Below are positions 17,980 to 26,069 of a stretch of 64,000 nucleotides of DNA, piece by piece (within the stretch, counting starts at the first letter, position 1; the number at the start of each line of letters is the position of its first letter). Below the pieces are notes generated by a model that saw nothing but the letters and a program-made list of their open reading frames with translations, had not been told where the DNA came from and made no database searches. The DNA lies in contig CAZGJZ010000001.1 in NCBI GenBank assembly GCA_964525935.1, positions 682,001 to 746,000 on the forward strand, written 5' to 3'. The stretch comes from UBA2377 sp964525935 (lineage in GTDB: Bacteria; Verrucomicrobiota; Verrucomicrobiia; Opitutales; Opitutaceae). A program made the position numbers and the translations under genes.

Positions 17980-19851
17980 TCAGAACGGGATGTCGTCGTC
18001 GGTCGTTGGCGGCGCGATTGATTTAGCAGGTGGCAGAGCTTCGGCAGGTTTCAGACTCGGTGCGGTGACCGTGGTTGCTAAAATGACAGGTTGAGGCGCG
18101 ACCGCCGCTTTCGGAGCCAACCACCTTGTATACTGCGGGCCTGCTGACGTAGGTCGGAGGTTCTTTGCCGGCTGTGCGATTTGAACGGTAAGTGGAATCG
18201 GAAAATCCACGCCAATGATTGCAGCCTCGCCAGGCCCAAGATTAGGCAGGAACTTGGCTGCTGCCGCGTCCAATTGACCGCAGGCCATCTCTACGACTTT
18301 CCGGTCAGCCTCGTTGATTAGCCGGTGAACAACCAACGTCCCCATCTGACTCAAGATGCCAGGTGGAATGTCTCGCGGTTGCTGTGTCGCTAGCACCAGA
18401 TTTACCCAAAACTTTCGACCTTCTTTTGCAATCTTCTCAAACGCATCGAGTGGCTGTTTGAAATCTTCTTCACCGAGATGCCTGTTTAGAAAATTGTGCG
18501 CTTCATCGAGCACGACAATGACCGGCCTGTCCGCCTTTAGCTTGTAATCTCGAACGTGTTCACGAAGCCATCGACCAATGAGATTCACTGCGATCTCTCG
18601 CAAATAAAAGTCGAAGCTCAAGTCACTGAGATTTATTCTGAGTAGCCGACTATCGCCTCGAAGGAAAGTCTCTAACCTAGAAAAGACGGAATCTGGCTCG
18701 GTTGGACCAAAAACGGGAGCCCATGCTGCCGAAACACGTAGAACATTGATCTTGGACAGAAGTGATTGGCACCAACCCTGAGCGAATGCGTGGGGTGTGG
18801 CCTTCCAAATGTCGTTACTCTCCTCAACGCATTCATTCATTATCTGTGCTCCTAGCAAAGAAAAGTCGAAGGGTGTTCGAGGGTCTTCCACAAACTTAGC
18901 TACCGTAGCCTTAGAGCGCACGTTGTAGAACGTAGTGCGGTTCTTTCCAAACTTTGTTAAGAGGCCATTTGCCGTGATAAAGCCGCTGAGTTCAGCCCGC
19001 TCTGTCGCAAACTCGGGACGGCTCAGAGTTCTAACTAGTCGTAGACTCTGAATTGCCTCAATGAGCTTCGGACGTTGAGCTGGCGAAGGAGACAATATGG
19101 ACATGTAGTCACCGTCCTGCAAAAGCTCACATGGAATCCGCACCAATGATTCGCCTGTCGGTGCTTTGGATGAACCAAGAAAAAGCGAAGAGTGACCGGT
19201 CGAAATCGGCGCATACTCGCCTGTTGGATCAATAAGAATGATCTTGGGATGAAGGTCGGGTATTAGGCACTGCTCAAGGATGCGCGTTACCGTCGTGCTT
19301 TTCCCACCACCAGTCGCACCGAGAATGGCACAATGTCGCCCGAACAGATGGTCCGCTCTTATTACAACCGGCGTTCCAACACCGTCGCGCACGTGTCCAA
19401 GCCGCAACGTTACAGGCACCTCTCCGTCCTCATTCTTTATGCTAAATGAAGAAGCAAAATGGCTCACAAGATCCGCGCTGGCGGCAAACACGGAAGCACC
19501 CAAAGCCGGATAATTGGGGATGCCGCTGATAACCTTGCCTATTCCCGTCTGAAGAGCGCCTAGCAGATGCAGCTTCGCGAGAGGATGTGGGTCGGGTGTG
19601 TGACCCAACTGCTGTTCGATGTCCAAACGCTCCTTTTCCGGCAGTTTTACTTCGAGAATACGCGCCAGTAATGCGTGACTGTCACAATCCAACACCACGA
19701 AATCGCCGACCTGACCGCCGCGAAGTGGCTTTCCTGACAAAAGCCTGCCAGTTCGCTGTGTGACAGCGTCCAGATTGACGAACACCGCATCCGGCAAGAC
19801 CTGTGTCACCGTGCCGATGCGTCGCTCTGGATCGAATGGCGTGATTTTCAT
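17980..19851 (-). CDS. HerA-type hexameric ATPase/translocase of a SIR2-HerA defence pair
   Basis: 623 residues. N-terminal HAS-barrel-like domain, then a HerA/FtsK-type RecA core: Walker A GATGGGKST near 178-186, 'IILIDPTGEYAPI' next to it, Walker B 'PVIVVLDEAHNFL' near residue 455, a sensor 'LVLATQQPRDIPPGILSQMG' and an arginine-bearing 'HRLINEADRKVV' strand. The Pro/Ala-rich tail ends in DDDIPF. HerA ATPases form hexamers; beside a SIR2 protein they make the known SIR2-HerA antiphage NADase complex. It starts 7 bases after the SIR2 gene. Composition is low for this genome (28 of 60 bases G/C in 18841-18900), which suggests a foreign origin. Confidence 0.92.
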   Translation of the reverse strand: MKITPFDPERRIGTVTQVLPDAVFVNLDAVTQRTGRLLSGKPLRGGQVGDFVVLDCDSHALLARILEVKLPEKERLDIEQQLGHTPDPHPLAKLHLLGALQTGIGKVISGIPNYPALGASVFAASADLVSHFASSFSIKNEDGEVPVTLRLGHVRDGVGTPVVIRADHLFGRHCAILGATGGGKSTTVTRILEQCLIPDLHPKIILIDPTGEYAPISTGHSSLFLGSSKAPTGESLVRIPCELLQDGDYMSILSPSPAQRPKLIEAIQSLRLVRTLSRPEFATERAELSGFITANGLLTKFGKNRTTFYNVRSKATVAKFVEDPRTPFDFSLLGAQIMNECVEESNDIWKATPHAFAQGWCQSLLSKINVLRVSAAWAPVFGPTEPDSVFSRLETFLRGDSRLLRINLSDLSFDFYLREIAVNLIGRWLREHVRDYKLKADRPVIVVLDEAHNFLNRHLGEEDFKQPLDAFEKIAKEGRKFWVNLVLATQQPRDIPPGILSQMGTLVVHRLINEADRKVVEMACGQLDAAAAKFLPNLGPGEAAIIGVDFPIPLTVQIAQPAKNLRPTSAGPQYTRWLAPKAAVAPQPVILATTVTAPSLKPAEALPPAKSIAPPTTDDDIPF

Positions 19852-19858
19852 GGTGTCG

Positions 19859-21115
19859 CTATGGCTTTGCCGAAAGGACTTTCAGGAGCTGTGCTGCCCG
19901 TTCCTGCGTGTTGCTTGCCCGCGCCTGGGAATAGGTCGGCAGTAACGAAGGAAACTCCCGGAAGTCCATTTGTATCACGTCGAGCGGAGCACCCGATTTT
20001 TGCAGCCGCCAAAGAATGTCCCATGACTGGCCGGGCGCGAGCTTGGATTCAGGAGAGTAATCCACCACTAAAAGCTTGAAATTCGGATTGGTGGCTAGCG
20101 CGTGATAAATGGGCTGGTTGAGGTGATGGTCGTTGAAACCGAAGCCAACCAAAATCAAGGCCGTATCCTTTTCTCGCAGTGCCGTTTGGAAGCGTGACAT
20201 CATCTCCAAGAATGGCTGCTCAAAAGACTGCGCGAATTTCTCGTCGCGCGGATAAATTAGGTAAGGCGTCTTTGTTTCTGGTTCACGAACGATACCGTCT
20301 ATCGAGCGATGCCAGTCCACCGAGCCGTGCAGCTTATAAAGATGAAAGACGGATTCGAGGTAGTCAGGTGCACCCTCTCGCGTGCTTCGACGCACAAAAT
20401 CGTAATCAAACCAGCGACCATCGAAAGTCCGCGGTGTTACCAGGTCGAACCCATCCAAGATGGGCATCCTCTTTTCCTTGGCGGCAATTTCGAGGCACAG
20501 GTCATAGTTAGTGGTGAAAACACGAGTCCGCGGAAGATCCTGCCGGCGCGGAACAACCCGTGACAAAAGCGTCGAGTGGGGTGCGATGACCTCTAGCGTT
20601 GTCTGCTTCTCCCCCTTAACCGCTTCCCACGTCTCAATCTTCCGGCACCTGTCTCGGATGATTCCTTCGACCGCTTCAATGAAAGCCTTGATGATAGGCG
20701 CTTTCGCTGGAGCAAATGCGAGCGCGCCTTGGCAGCGGCTGAGTAATGCCTCAATGTCCTTTTTGTCTTTGGGGTGTCCGACGGCATTGCATACTTCCGC
20801 AAAGACCGACTTCTGTAAGTCGGCTGCTTCGTCCCACAACGCCTGCATTGATGGACCGCCCACCGCCACAGATGCGCCTGAACCGAATAGCAGTAGCAGA
20901 TTTTGTGAGAGCAACAAACTGCCCAAGCGCTCTTTGAGCATCTGGTTCGCCAGGTCGGCGGCCTTCTTAGATTCGTCGCTGTCGTCTGGTTTCAGCGGTC
21001 GCCAGTCGCTCTCATTTTGAAATAAACATTTTTGTGCTAACGTAGGTGCTGCAGCCACTCCTGCCGGTGATGCAAGTTCGCGCGGCGTCTGGTCAGGTCC
21101 GGCTGGTGTGCTCAT
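19859..21115 (-). CDS. SIR2-family NADase effector of a SIR2-HerA defence pair
   Basis: 418 residues. After a disordered 65-residue leader comes a SIR2 fold: 'LLLLFGSGASVAVGG' (NAD-binding GSGAS, 78-82), 'RVFTTNYDLCLE' (TTNYD, 201-205), 'LYKLHGSVDW' with the candidate catalytic His263, and 'LVGFGFNDHHLNQPI' near residue 330. Stand-alone SIR2 proteins beside HerA deplete NAD+ upon phage infection and kill or arrest the cell; that activity is inferred from family and context. The Asn and His needed for NAD hydrolysis are both present. It lies 7 bases after hsdS and is translated with it. G+C is visibly lower than in hsdM or hsdR. Confidence 0.92.
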   Translation of the reverse strand: MSTPAGPDQTPRELASPAGVAAAPTLAQKCLFQNESDWRPLKPDDSDESKKAADLANQMLKERLGSLLLSQNLLLLFGSGASVAVGGPSMQALWDEAADLQKSVFAEVCNAVGHPKDKKDIEALLSRCQGALAFAPAKAPIIKAFIEAVEGIIRDRCRKIETWEAVKGEKQTTLEVIAPHSTLLSRVVPRRQDLPRTRVFTTNYDLCLEIAAKEKRMPILDGFDLVTPRTFDGRWFDYDFVRRSTREGAPDYLESVFHLYKLHGSVDWHRSIDGIVREPETKTPYLIYPRDEKFAQSFEQPFLEMMSRFQTALREKDTALILVGFGFNDHHLNQPIYHALATNPNFKLLVVDYSPESKLAPGQSWDILWRLQKSGAPLDVIQMDFREFPSLLPTYSQARASNTQERAAQLLKVLSAKP

Positions 21116-21122
21116 AATGTTT

Positions 21123-22358
21123 TTAGTTTACTTTGAGGCTGACCTTTCCCGATAGCAGACGCGGGAGCAGCAGGTCGCGGGCTTGGCGGAGGTTGGACAG
21201 TTTGGAAGAGAGGACGCTGATATTCTCGAACATCGCCGCAATTCCCCCAATCAACTTCGAGCGGAGAGCTTCGTCCTTCGGGAGGATCATGTGTTCCTCC
21301 TTGGCAAATTTCTGTGCTTGGAAGTTGCCGATGCCGTTGGCGGCGACGTTCTGGTAATACTCCATCCGTGCGTCTTCCCGCAGGCGGCGGAAGTGGAGAT
21401 GGACGAGCGGTGCGAGGCGCGGATCGTGCAGGCGGAAAACTTTGCAGAAGCTCGCGGCCACTGCATCGCGCCCGATGCGAGCGAGAACTCTGGAATCTAC
21501 AAGCAGGGTCGTGCCGATGCACCGGCTCTTGGCGTTGATGGAGTTTTCGACAATCACGTCGCCGGGACGTAGTCCGCGCGATTTCAAGCTCGATGGTTTG
21601 ATGTAGCGGACAGGAGCGCGAAGCTGGCCGCCGTAGGCGACTTCATCGAAGTCCGTCCCGCGAACGATGGTGACTTCGGCCGATTCCGTTTCCGTCGTCT
21701 GGTCTGAACCCCAATCGCCGCCAGTCATTGAAGCCAGCAACGTCTCGAACGGAACTACCTCCCAGCCGTGGGGGATGGGGCCTAGGGGGGGATCGACGCG
21801 GGGGACGGATTCGTGGCCAGGGTAGCGGAAGTGGACGAACCACTCGCGGTAGAGGGCGCGGGCCATCGACTCCAAAATGCGGATGCGCCGCTGACTGTTC
21901 TCCATCAGCTCGTCGTAGGCCGACAGGATGCCCGCGATCCGGCGTTGCACAGGCAACGGCGGGCGAATGAACGCCTTGCTCGAGAGATTGGTGATTGTGA
22001 TCTGCGGCTGTGCAGAACCTGTAATAACGTCACCAAAGTCAGTGTTCTTGCAGACGTAGTAATAAAACGTCGGGTCGATTTCTCCCCTGGGAACACAAGC
22101 AATGGAGTTGTTGCTTATCCAAACGTTCGGAACGGTGTAATGCACAACACCACAGTTTGCCCCACGGCAGGAAATGAGGGTGGTGCGCTCCCCATACATC
22201 TTCCGATTTGAGTAACCGATGATTCCGTTCGCACCGTAAACGGGAAAGGGGAACTCCTCACTCCGAGTTTCCGCCATATCTTGCGGTTTGAGATACGTTC
22301 CTTGCTTGAGCTTGAAAAGCTCACCAATCGGAACTGTGGGCCACGATTCCATCATCAC
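21123..22358 (-). CDS. hsdS: Type I restriction-modification specificity subunit S
   Basis: 411 residues with the usual two-half layout. TRD1 (residues 5-140) ends in 'ITNLSSKAFIRPPLPVQRRIAGILSAYDELMENSQRRI', the first conserved helical spacer. TRD2 (about 205-365) ends in 'SKLIGGIAAMFENISVLSSKLSNLRQARDLLLPRLLSGKV', the second spacer. The TRDs decide the split recognition sequence, which cannot be read from the protein. The start overlaps the hsdM stop by four bases (ATGA). The first TRD region is A/T-richer than hsdM, fitting the known rapid exchange of specificity domains. Confidence 0.94.
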   Translation of the reverse strand: MMMESWPTVPIGELFKLKQGTYLKPQDMAETRSEEFPFPVYGANGIIGYSNRKMYGERTTLISCRGANCGVVHYTVPNVWISNNSIACVPRGEIDPTFYYYVCKNTDFGDVITGSAQPQITITNLSSKAFIRPPLPVQRRIAGILSAYDELMENSQRRIRILESMARALYREWFVHFRYPGHESVPRVDPPLGPIPHGWEVVPFETLLASMTGGDWGSDQTTETESAEVTIVRGTDFDEVAYGGQLRAPVRYIKPSSLKSRGLRPGDVIVENSINAKSRCIGTTLLVDSRVLARIGRDAVAASFCKVFRLHDPRLAPLVHLHFRRLREDARMEYYQNVAANGIGNFQAQKFAKEEHMILPKDEALRSKLIGGIAAMFENISVLSSKLSNLRQARDLLLPRLLSGKVSLKVN

Positions 22359-23965
22359 GCCTCCAGAATTTCCGCCACGTTGGCGGCGATGGTTTGTTCG
22401 AGGGCGCGGGCCTGTTTGTTCAGGGTTTCGAGTTCCTCGTTCAGGGTTTCGAGATGGGTCTTAAAATCCTCGTCGCTCACCGCTTCGCCGGGGGCCACGC
22501 CGACGTAGCGGCCTGGGTTGAGCGACCAGCCTTGGGCCTCGATTTCCTTGAGCGTGGCGGCGCGGCACAGGCCGGGCACGTCGGCGAATTTCGGTTTCTT
22601 GCCGAATACTTCTTCGAGCTTCGCACCGGTTTCATCGCCGCCGAGGGTGGTGTCGGGGGCTTCGCCGCGATAGAGGCGGACGAGGTTGGCGATGAAGCCG
22701 ATCTGCGCAGGTGTCCACTCGCGGTGGGCGCGGTCCACCTGCCGGTAGATATGGCGGGCGTCGATGAAGAGCACAGTGTCGGCACGCGGAGAATTGGCTT
22801 TGCCCTTATCGAAGAACCAGAGGGTGCAGGGGAGCGTGACGGTGTAGAACATGTTTGGGCCGACGGCCACCATCACATCCACGATGCGGCTCTCGATGAG
22901 TTTTTGCCGGATCTCCTGCTCCGAGGAGCGGGCGTCGGAGGCGGAGTTGGCCATCACGAAACCGGCGCGGCCGGTGGCGTTGAGCGCGGAGGCGAAGAGC
23001 TGAATCCAGAGGTAGTTGGCGTTGTCGGTGCGGGGCAGGCCGTGGGGGAAGCGGCGACCGGGGCCGACGGCGTCGGCGAGGCGCTCTTTGTCCACCGCGT
23101 TGACGTTGAAGGGCGGGTTGGCTAGGACGAAGTCGAAGCGGCCGGTGGCGGCGTGCGGGTCGTCGTAGTAGCTGATGGCCTGCTTGATGTCGCCCTCCAG
23201 CCCGTGGACCGCGAGATTCATGCGGCAGAGGTCGCCGGTGGCGCGTTCTTTTTCCTGTCCGTAGATGGCGAGTTCCTTGGCCGGGTTTTTCTGGTGCTCG
23301 GAGACGAAGCGCGCCGACTGCACAAACATGCCGCCGGAGCCGCAGGCTGGATCGAGGATGCGTCCGTGGTAGGGCTCGATGACTTCGGTGAGTAGGCGGA
23401 CGATGCTGAACGGGGTGTAGAACTCGCCGCCGCCCTGGCCCTCGGTCATCGCGAACTCGGCGAGGAAGTATTCATAGACGCGCCCAAAGGTGTCGTAGTC
23501 GGCTGAGATGGGGATCTCGGACATCTTTTTGAGGAGCTGCTTGAGGAGCGTGCCGCCGAAGATCGTGTAGGTCTTGGGGAGGACCCCGGCGAGTTGGGGG
23601 TTCTGCTGCTCGATGGCCCGCATGGCGTCGTTGACCTTGGCACCGACGTTGGTGGCCTCGGGCAGGTGGAGCAGGTGGTCGAAGCGGGCCTCGGCGGGCA
23701 GATAGAGCATGCCCTCGGCGTGGTAGGCGGCGGGATCGTCCACGCGTGAGCCGTGACGGGAGGAGGTCGACGCGGTCTCAAGCTTGGCGCGCTGGAGGGC
23801 AAAACGGGCCTCGGCGAAGCGCAGGAAAATGAGGCCGAGGACGGGGGCGGAGTATTCGGCGGCCTTCAAGCCGGAGTTGGCGCGGAGCTGGTCGGCGGCG
23901 GCCCAGAGCTGTTTTTCAAGGGTGGCGGAGGCGGTGTCTTTCTCCGAGGGGGCAATCCAGATCAT
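22355..23965 (-). CDS. hsdM: Type I restriction-modification DNA methyltransferase subunit M
   Basis: 536 residues. An N-terminal helical HsdM_N domain (KQLWAAADQLRANSGLKAAEY) leads into an N6-adenine methyltransferase fold: 'GEFYTPFSIVRLL', SAM-binding motif I 'ILDPACGSGGMF', and catalytic motif IV NPPF in 'FDFVLANPPFNV'. It ends in a coiled-coil (FKTHLETLNEELETLNKQA), which is the contact surface for HsdS. First gene of the operon hsdM-hsdS-SIR2-HerA-hsdR. The methylase guards self DNA; with HsdS it works without HsdR. Confidence 0.96.
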   Translation of the reverse strand: MIWIAPSEKDTASATLEKQLWAAADQLRANSGLKAAEYSAPVLGLIFLRFAEARFALQRAKLETASTSSRHGSRVDDPAAYHAEGMLYLPAEARFDHLLHLPEATNVGAKVNDAMRAIEQQNPQLAGVLPKTYTIFGGTLLKQLLKKMSEIPISADYDTFGRVYEYFLAEFAMTEGQGGGEFYTPFSIVRLLTEVIEPYHGRILDPACGSGGMFVQSARFVSEHQKNPAKELAIYGQEKERATGDLCRMNLAVHGLEGDIKQAISYYDDPHAATGRFDFVLANPPFNVNAVDKERLADAVGPGRRFPHGLPRTDNANYLWIQLFASALNATGRAGFVMANSASDARSSEQEIRQKLIESRIVDVMVAVGPNMFYTVTLPCTLWFFDKGKANSPRADTVLFIDARHIYRQVDRAHREWTPAQIGFIANLVRLYRGEAPDTTLGGDETGAKLEEVFGKKPKFADVPGLCRAATLKEIEAQGWSLNPGRYVGVAPGEAVSDEDFKTHLETLNEELETLNKQARALEQTIAANVAEILEA

Positions 23966-24371
23966 GCAGAATGCAAAGCATCCTAAAGCGCCGGTGGCAG
24001 CAAGCTTGTAGCGGCCAATTGCGTTGGTAGCTAAGTGATTAACCCTAGGCTATGGTTCATGGTTTTTACTGAGTCGCTGATTCTCGCGCCGCCAGTCGAG
24101 GCGGCAGGCGCGGGCGGACCAAGGGCGGAAGGAGCGGTCAGGTGTCAGCGGTCAGCTTTCAGCTACAAATGCTTTCGACGACTGACGCTTTCAAACGCTG
24201 ACGGCTGATAGCTGAAGGCTGAGTGCTTAATGCTTTCCGCTTTTGCGCTGTGCTGAATCTGCGGGTCGAAGACGCCGCACTACCTTTCGCTGCTTATTGC
24301 TGTGCGCAGCCGGATTTCATCCGGAGGCTCGGTCTCTCAACCTTCAACTTTCACCTTTCAACTCCGGGGCA
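23966..24371. repeat. Repeat-filled 5' flank of the defence operon; no gene seen
   Basis: Roughly 400 bases without a credible gene. Holds TCAGC-type arms at 24135-24165 and 24190-24230, a 'gcgggtcgaagacgccgcac' word at about 24262-24282 and a 'caaccttcaactttcacctttc' word at 24339-24361 (complement seen at 13864-13884). The A/T-richer stretch at about 24020-24075 is where an hsdM promoter would be expected, but I cannot pick a convincing -35/-10. Confidence 0.6.
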
Positions 24372-25364
24372 TCATTTTGCCCCGGCGATGCCCCGGACCA
24401 CCTCGTCGTTGAAGGCTTTGCCGGCGAGGAGGAGGCTCGCGTTCAGGGCGGGCTGGTCCAGTTCGCAGAGGTAGATGCCTTTCTTCGAATTGATCGCCCC
24501 GCCGGCGATGAGGCTGAGGGCTGAGGAGATGCCGTTGGCGAGAGCTGGGGAGGCGTCCTCAATTTTCTTGATCTCGCCCACGCCGCCGAGGACGGGCACG
24601 GGTGACTTCAAACGGACCCAGCCAGGCATGATCTTGGGGGTCAGGAGACTGGCCTGGCCGAAGGCGAAGACGAGGTTGGCCTCCGCACTGGTCGAGGCAC
24701 TGTTGCTCGTAATGCCGTGGCGGCTCTTGCCTTGCAGGGCCACGGGGTCGAAGCGGTAGGTCAGCTCCAGCGCGTTGGCGTCCTGTTCCTTGAGCACCGA
24801 GCGGAGGCTAAAGAGCGGCATCGTCATGCCCCAGGTGAAGGTGGGCATGCCGGCGGGCGTGGCGATGGTGTAGGACATCTTTTGTTTGCCGAGGGTCACC
24901 TTGCGGGTGGCGGCGCCGAGTTTCGGATCAACGGACTCGGTCGAGGCGCCGAGGATCGCCGCGGTGCCGGCGACTTTCTCGAAGAGGACGACTTCGTAGC
25001 CGGCCGCGGTGAGCTTGGCGGTGAGGTCGGCGTAGAGGGCATCGGCGACGGAGCGGAGCGCGGCGACGTCGGAGGGCACGGCGATCTCGAGCGTGGAGCG
25101 GGTCGAGCTGTTGCTGGCGCCGCCGAGGGTCTGCAACGCGGAGGTCTGCGTGACGCTGCTGATCTTGCCCCAGTTCATCACCTCGAGGTTCACACCGAGG
25201 ATGAGCACGCGCTTGGTGGTTTTCGCGAAGTGCTTGGCGCCGGTGATGTCGAGTTGCTTGGCCGGGATCGTGAAGTCGGCGGTGGTCTCGGCGGCGTGGG
25301 CGAGAGTGGCGGAGGCGAGCGAAAGAAGGCTGCAGGCGAGCAGGGAGCGAAGGGCGTTTTTCAT
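24372..25364 (-). CDS. Secreted protein of unknown function
   Basis: 330 residues with a clear signal peptide (MKNALRSLLACSLLSLASATLAHAAE). The mature part has a 'KRVLILGVNLEVMNWGKISS' strand, a Ser/Thr/Ala-rich loop (GGASNSSTRSTLEIAVPSD) and a helical 'SVADALYADLTAKLTAAGYEVV' segment, then beta-rich sequence. No catalytic motif seen; family not recognised. It follows the defence operon in the same orientation, but the 400-base repeat gap argues against co-transcription. Confidence 0.7.
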   Translation of the reverse strand: MKNALRSLLACSLLSLASATLAHAAETTADFTIPAKQLDITGAKHFAKTTKRVLILGVNLEVMNWGKISSVTQTSALQTLGGASNSSTRSTLEIAVPSDVAALRSVADALYADLTAKLTAAGYEVVLFEKVAGTAAILGASTESVDPKLGAATRKVTLGKQKMSYTIATPAGMPTFTWGMTMPLFSLRSVLKEQDANALELTYRFDPVALQGKSRHGITSNSASTSAEANLVFAFGQASLLTPKIMPGWVRLKSPVPVLGGVGEIKKIEDASPALANGISSALSLIAGGAINSKKGIYLCELDQPALNASLLLAGKAFNDEVVRGIAGAK

Positions 25365-25450
25365 GGTGCGGTGCGCGGACGATGGCGGCCTCGGGAAACG
25401 CGCGTCAATGGCTCCGCCGCGCTCCTACGCATGGATGCGTAGGAGGCGCG

Positions 25451-25562
25451 GCGGAAGGCGTCAGCTGTCAGCGATCAGGTGTCAGCTGTGAATCCTGGCG
25501 ACGGCTCGCGTGGGAACCTGAGCATTGCCTGACCGCTGAATGCTGATCGCTGAGAGCTTCCT
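25451..25562. repeat. Palindromic repeat element (copy 2)
   Basis: Almost the same sequence as 14045-14155: ggaaggcgtcagctgtcagc at the left end, a shared centre with 'ggaacctgagcattgcctga', and gaccgctgaatgctgatcgc plus tgagagcttcc at the right end. The two arms are imperfect inverted repeats of each other. Two near-identical copies 11 kb apart flank the defence island and the genes next to it. Confidence 0.8.
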
Positions 25563-25565
25563 TCG

Positions 25566-25940
25566 TCAGGCGCTCGAAGCCTGCTCCAGCCAAGCCCGCC
25601 CCTTGCCCGTAAGGCGGTATTGTTGATTAGGGCTGGTGGGCTTGTCCGGAATGGTTCGGTCGAGGAGGCCCGCTTCCAGCATCGGCGTGAGGTAGTTATC
25701 GAGGAAAGTCTCGCGGTGGCGAAGGCCGAGGACGTCTTGTATTTCCTTCGAGTTCCTAGGCTCTACAAAGTAAGCCAAAATAGCCGGGGCAGCTTGTCCG
25801 GCAGCTTGTCCGGTCTCCGCCGAGATCGGACGCCAGAGGGTTTGGACGAAACTGCCACCATCCTGGCGGAAGCCGGGGCTTTGAGGCCGGCTTCACGGGA
25901 GAGGGCGATCATGTCGAGCGTGCCAGTGCCCGCTCACGCT
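25566..25940 (-). pseudogene. Remnant of a RecG-like/AlbA-type ATP-binding protein (C-terminal part)
   Basis: Read on the minus strand, one frame gives 'GTLDMIALSREAGLKAP'. A single-base shift at a GGGG run (25875-25878) then continues 'GFRQDGGSFVQTLWRP', a 'GQAAGQAA' linker and a winged helix (RNSKEIQDVLGLRHRETFLD ... TIPDKPTSPNQQYRLTGKGR). This order is the normal C-terminus of AAA_4/RecG-like ATP-binding proteins. No ATPase core precedes it: an in-frame stop lies just upstream. The downstream 70 codons could be read as a separate small regulator from a TTG, but the homology continues upstream of that codon, so decay is the better reading. Confidence 0.75.
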
Positions 25941-26069
25941 GCGCAGGCAGATCGGAAGATTTCCTCCATTTGTCGGAAGATTATCGGTCGATTCGAACCG
26001 CCTCTTGTCGAGGCAGGCCCGACGAATTGGTCGGGCTAGGGTTTACGATTACGGGAAATCGGTTGACGA

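Noticed and set aside
15877..18021. A 714-codon plus-strand frame opposite hsdR
   Set aside because: Shadow of hsdR, whose nuclease and motor motifs are unmistakable; the antisense product has only low-complexity Val/Glu/Asp/Arg sequence.
25566..25778. A stand-alone 70-residue winged-helix regulator
   Set aside because: The homologous frame continues upstream of its TTG start (GQAAGQAA, FVQTLWRP) and, after a one-base shift, still further, so it is the tail of a decayed ATPase gene.
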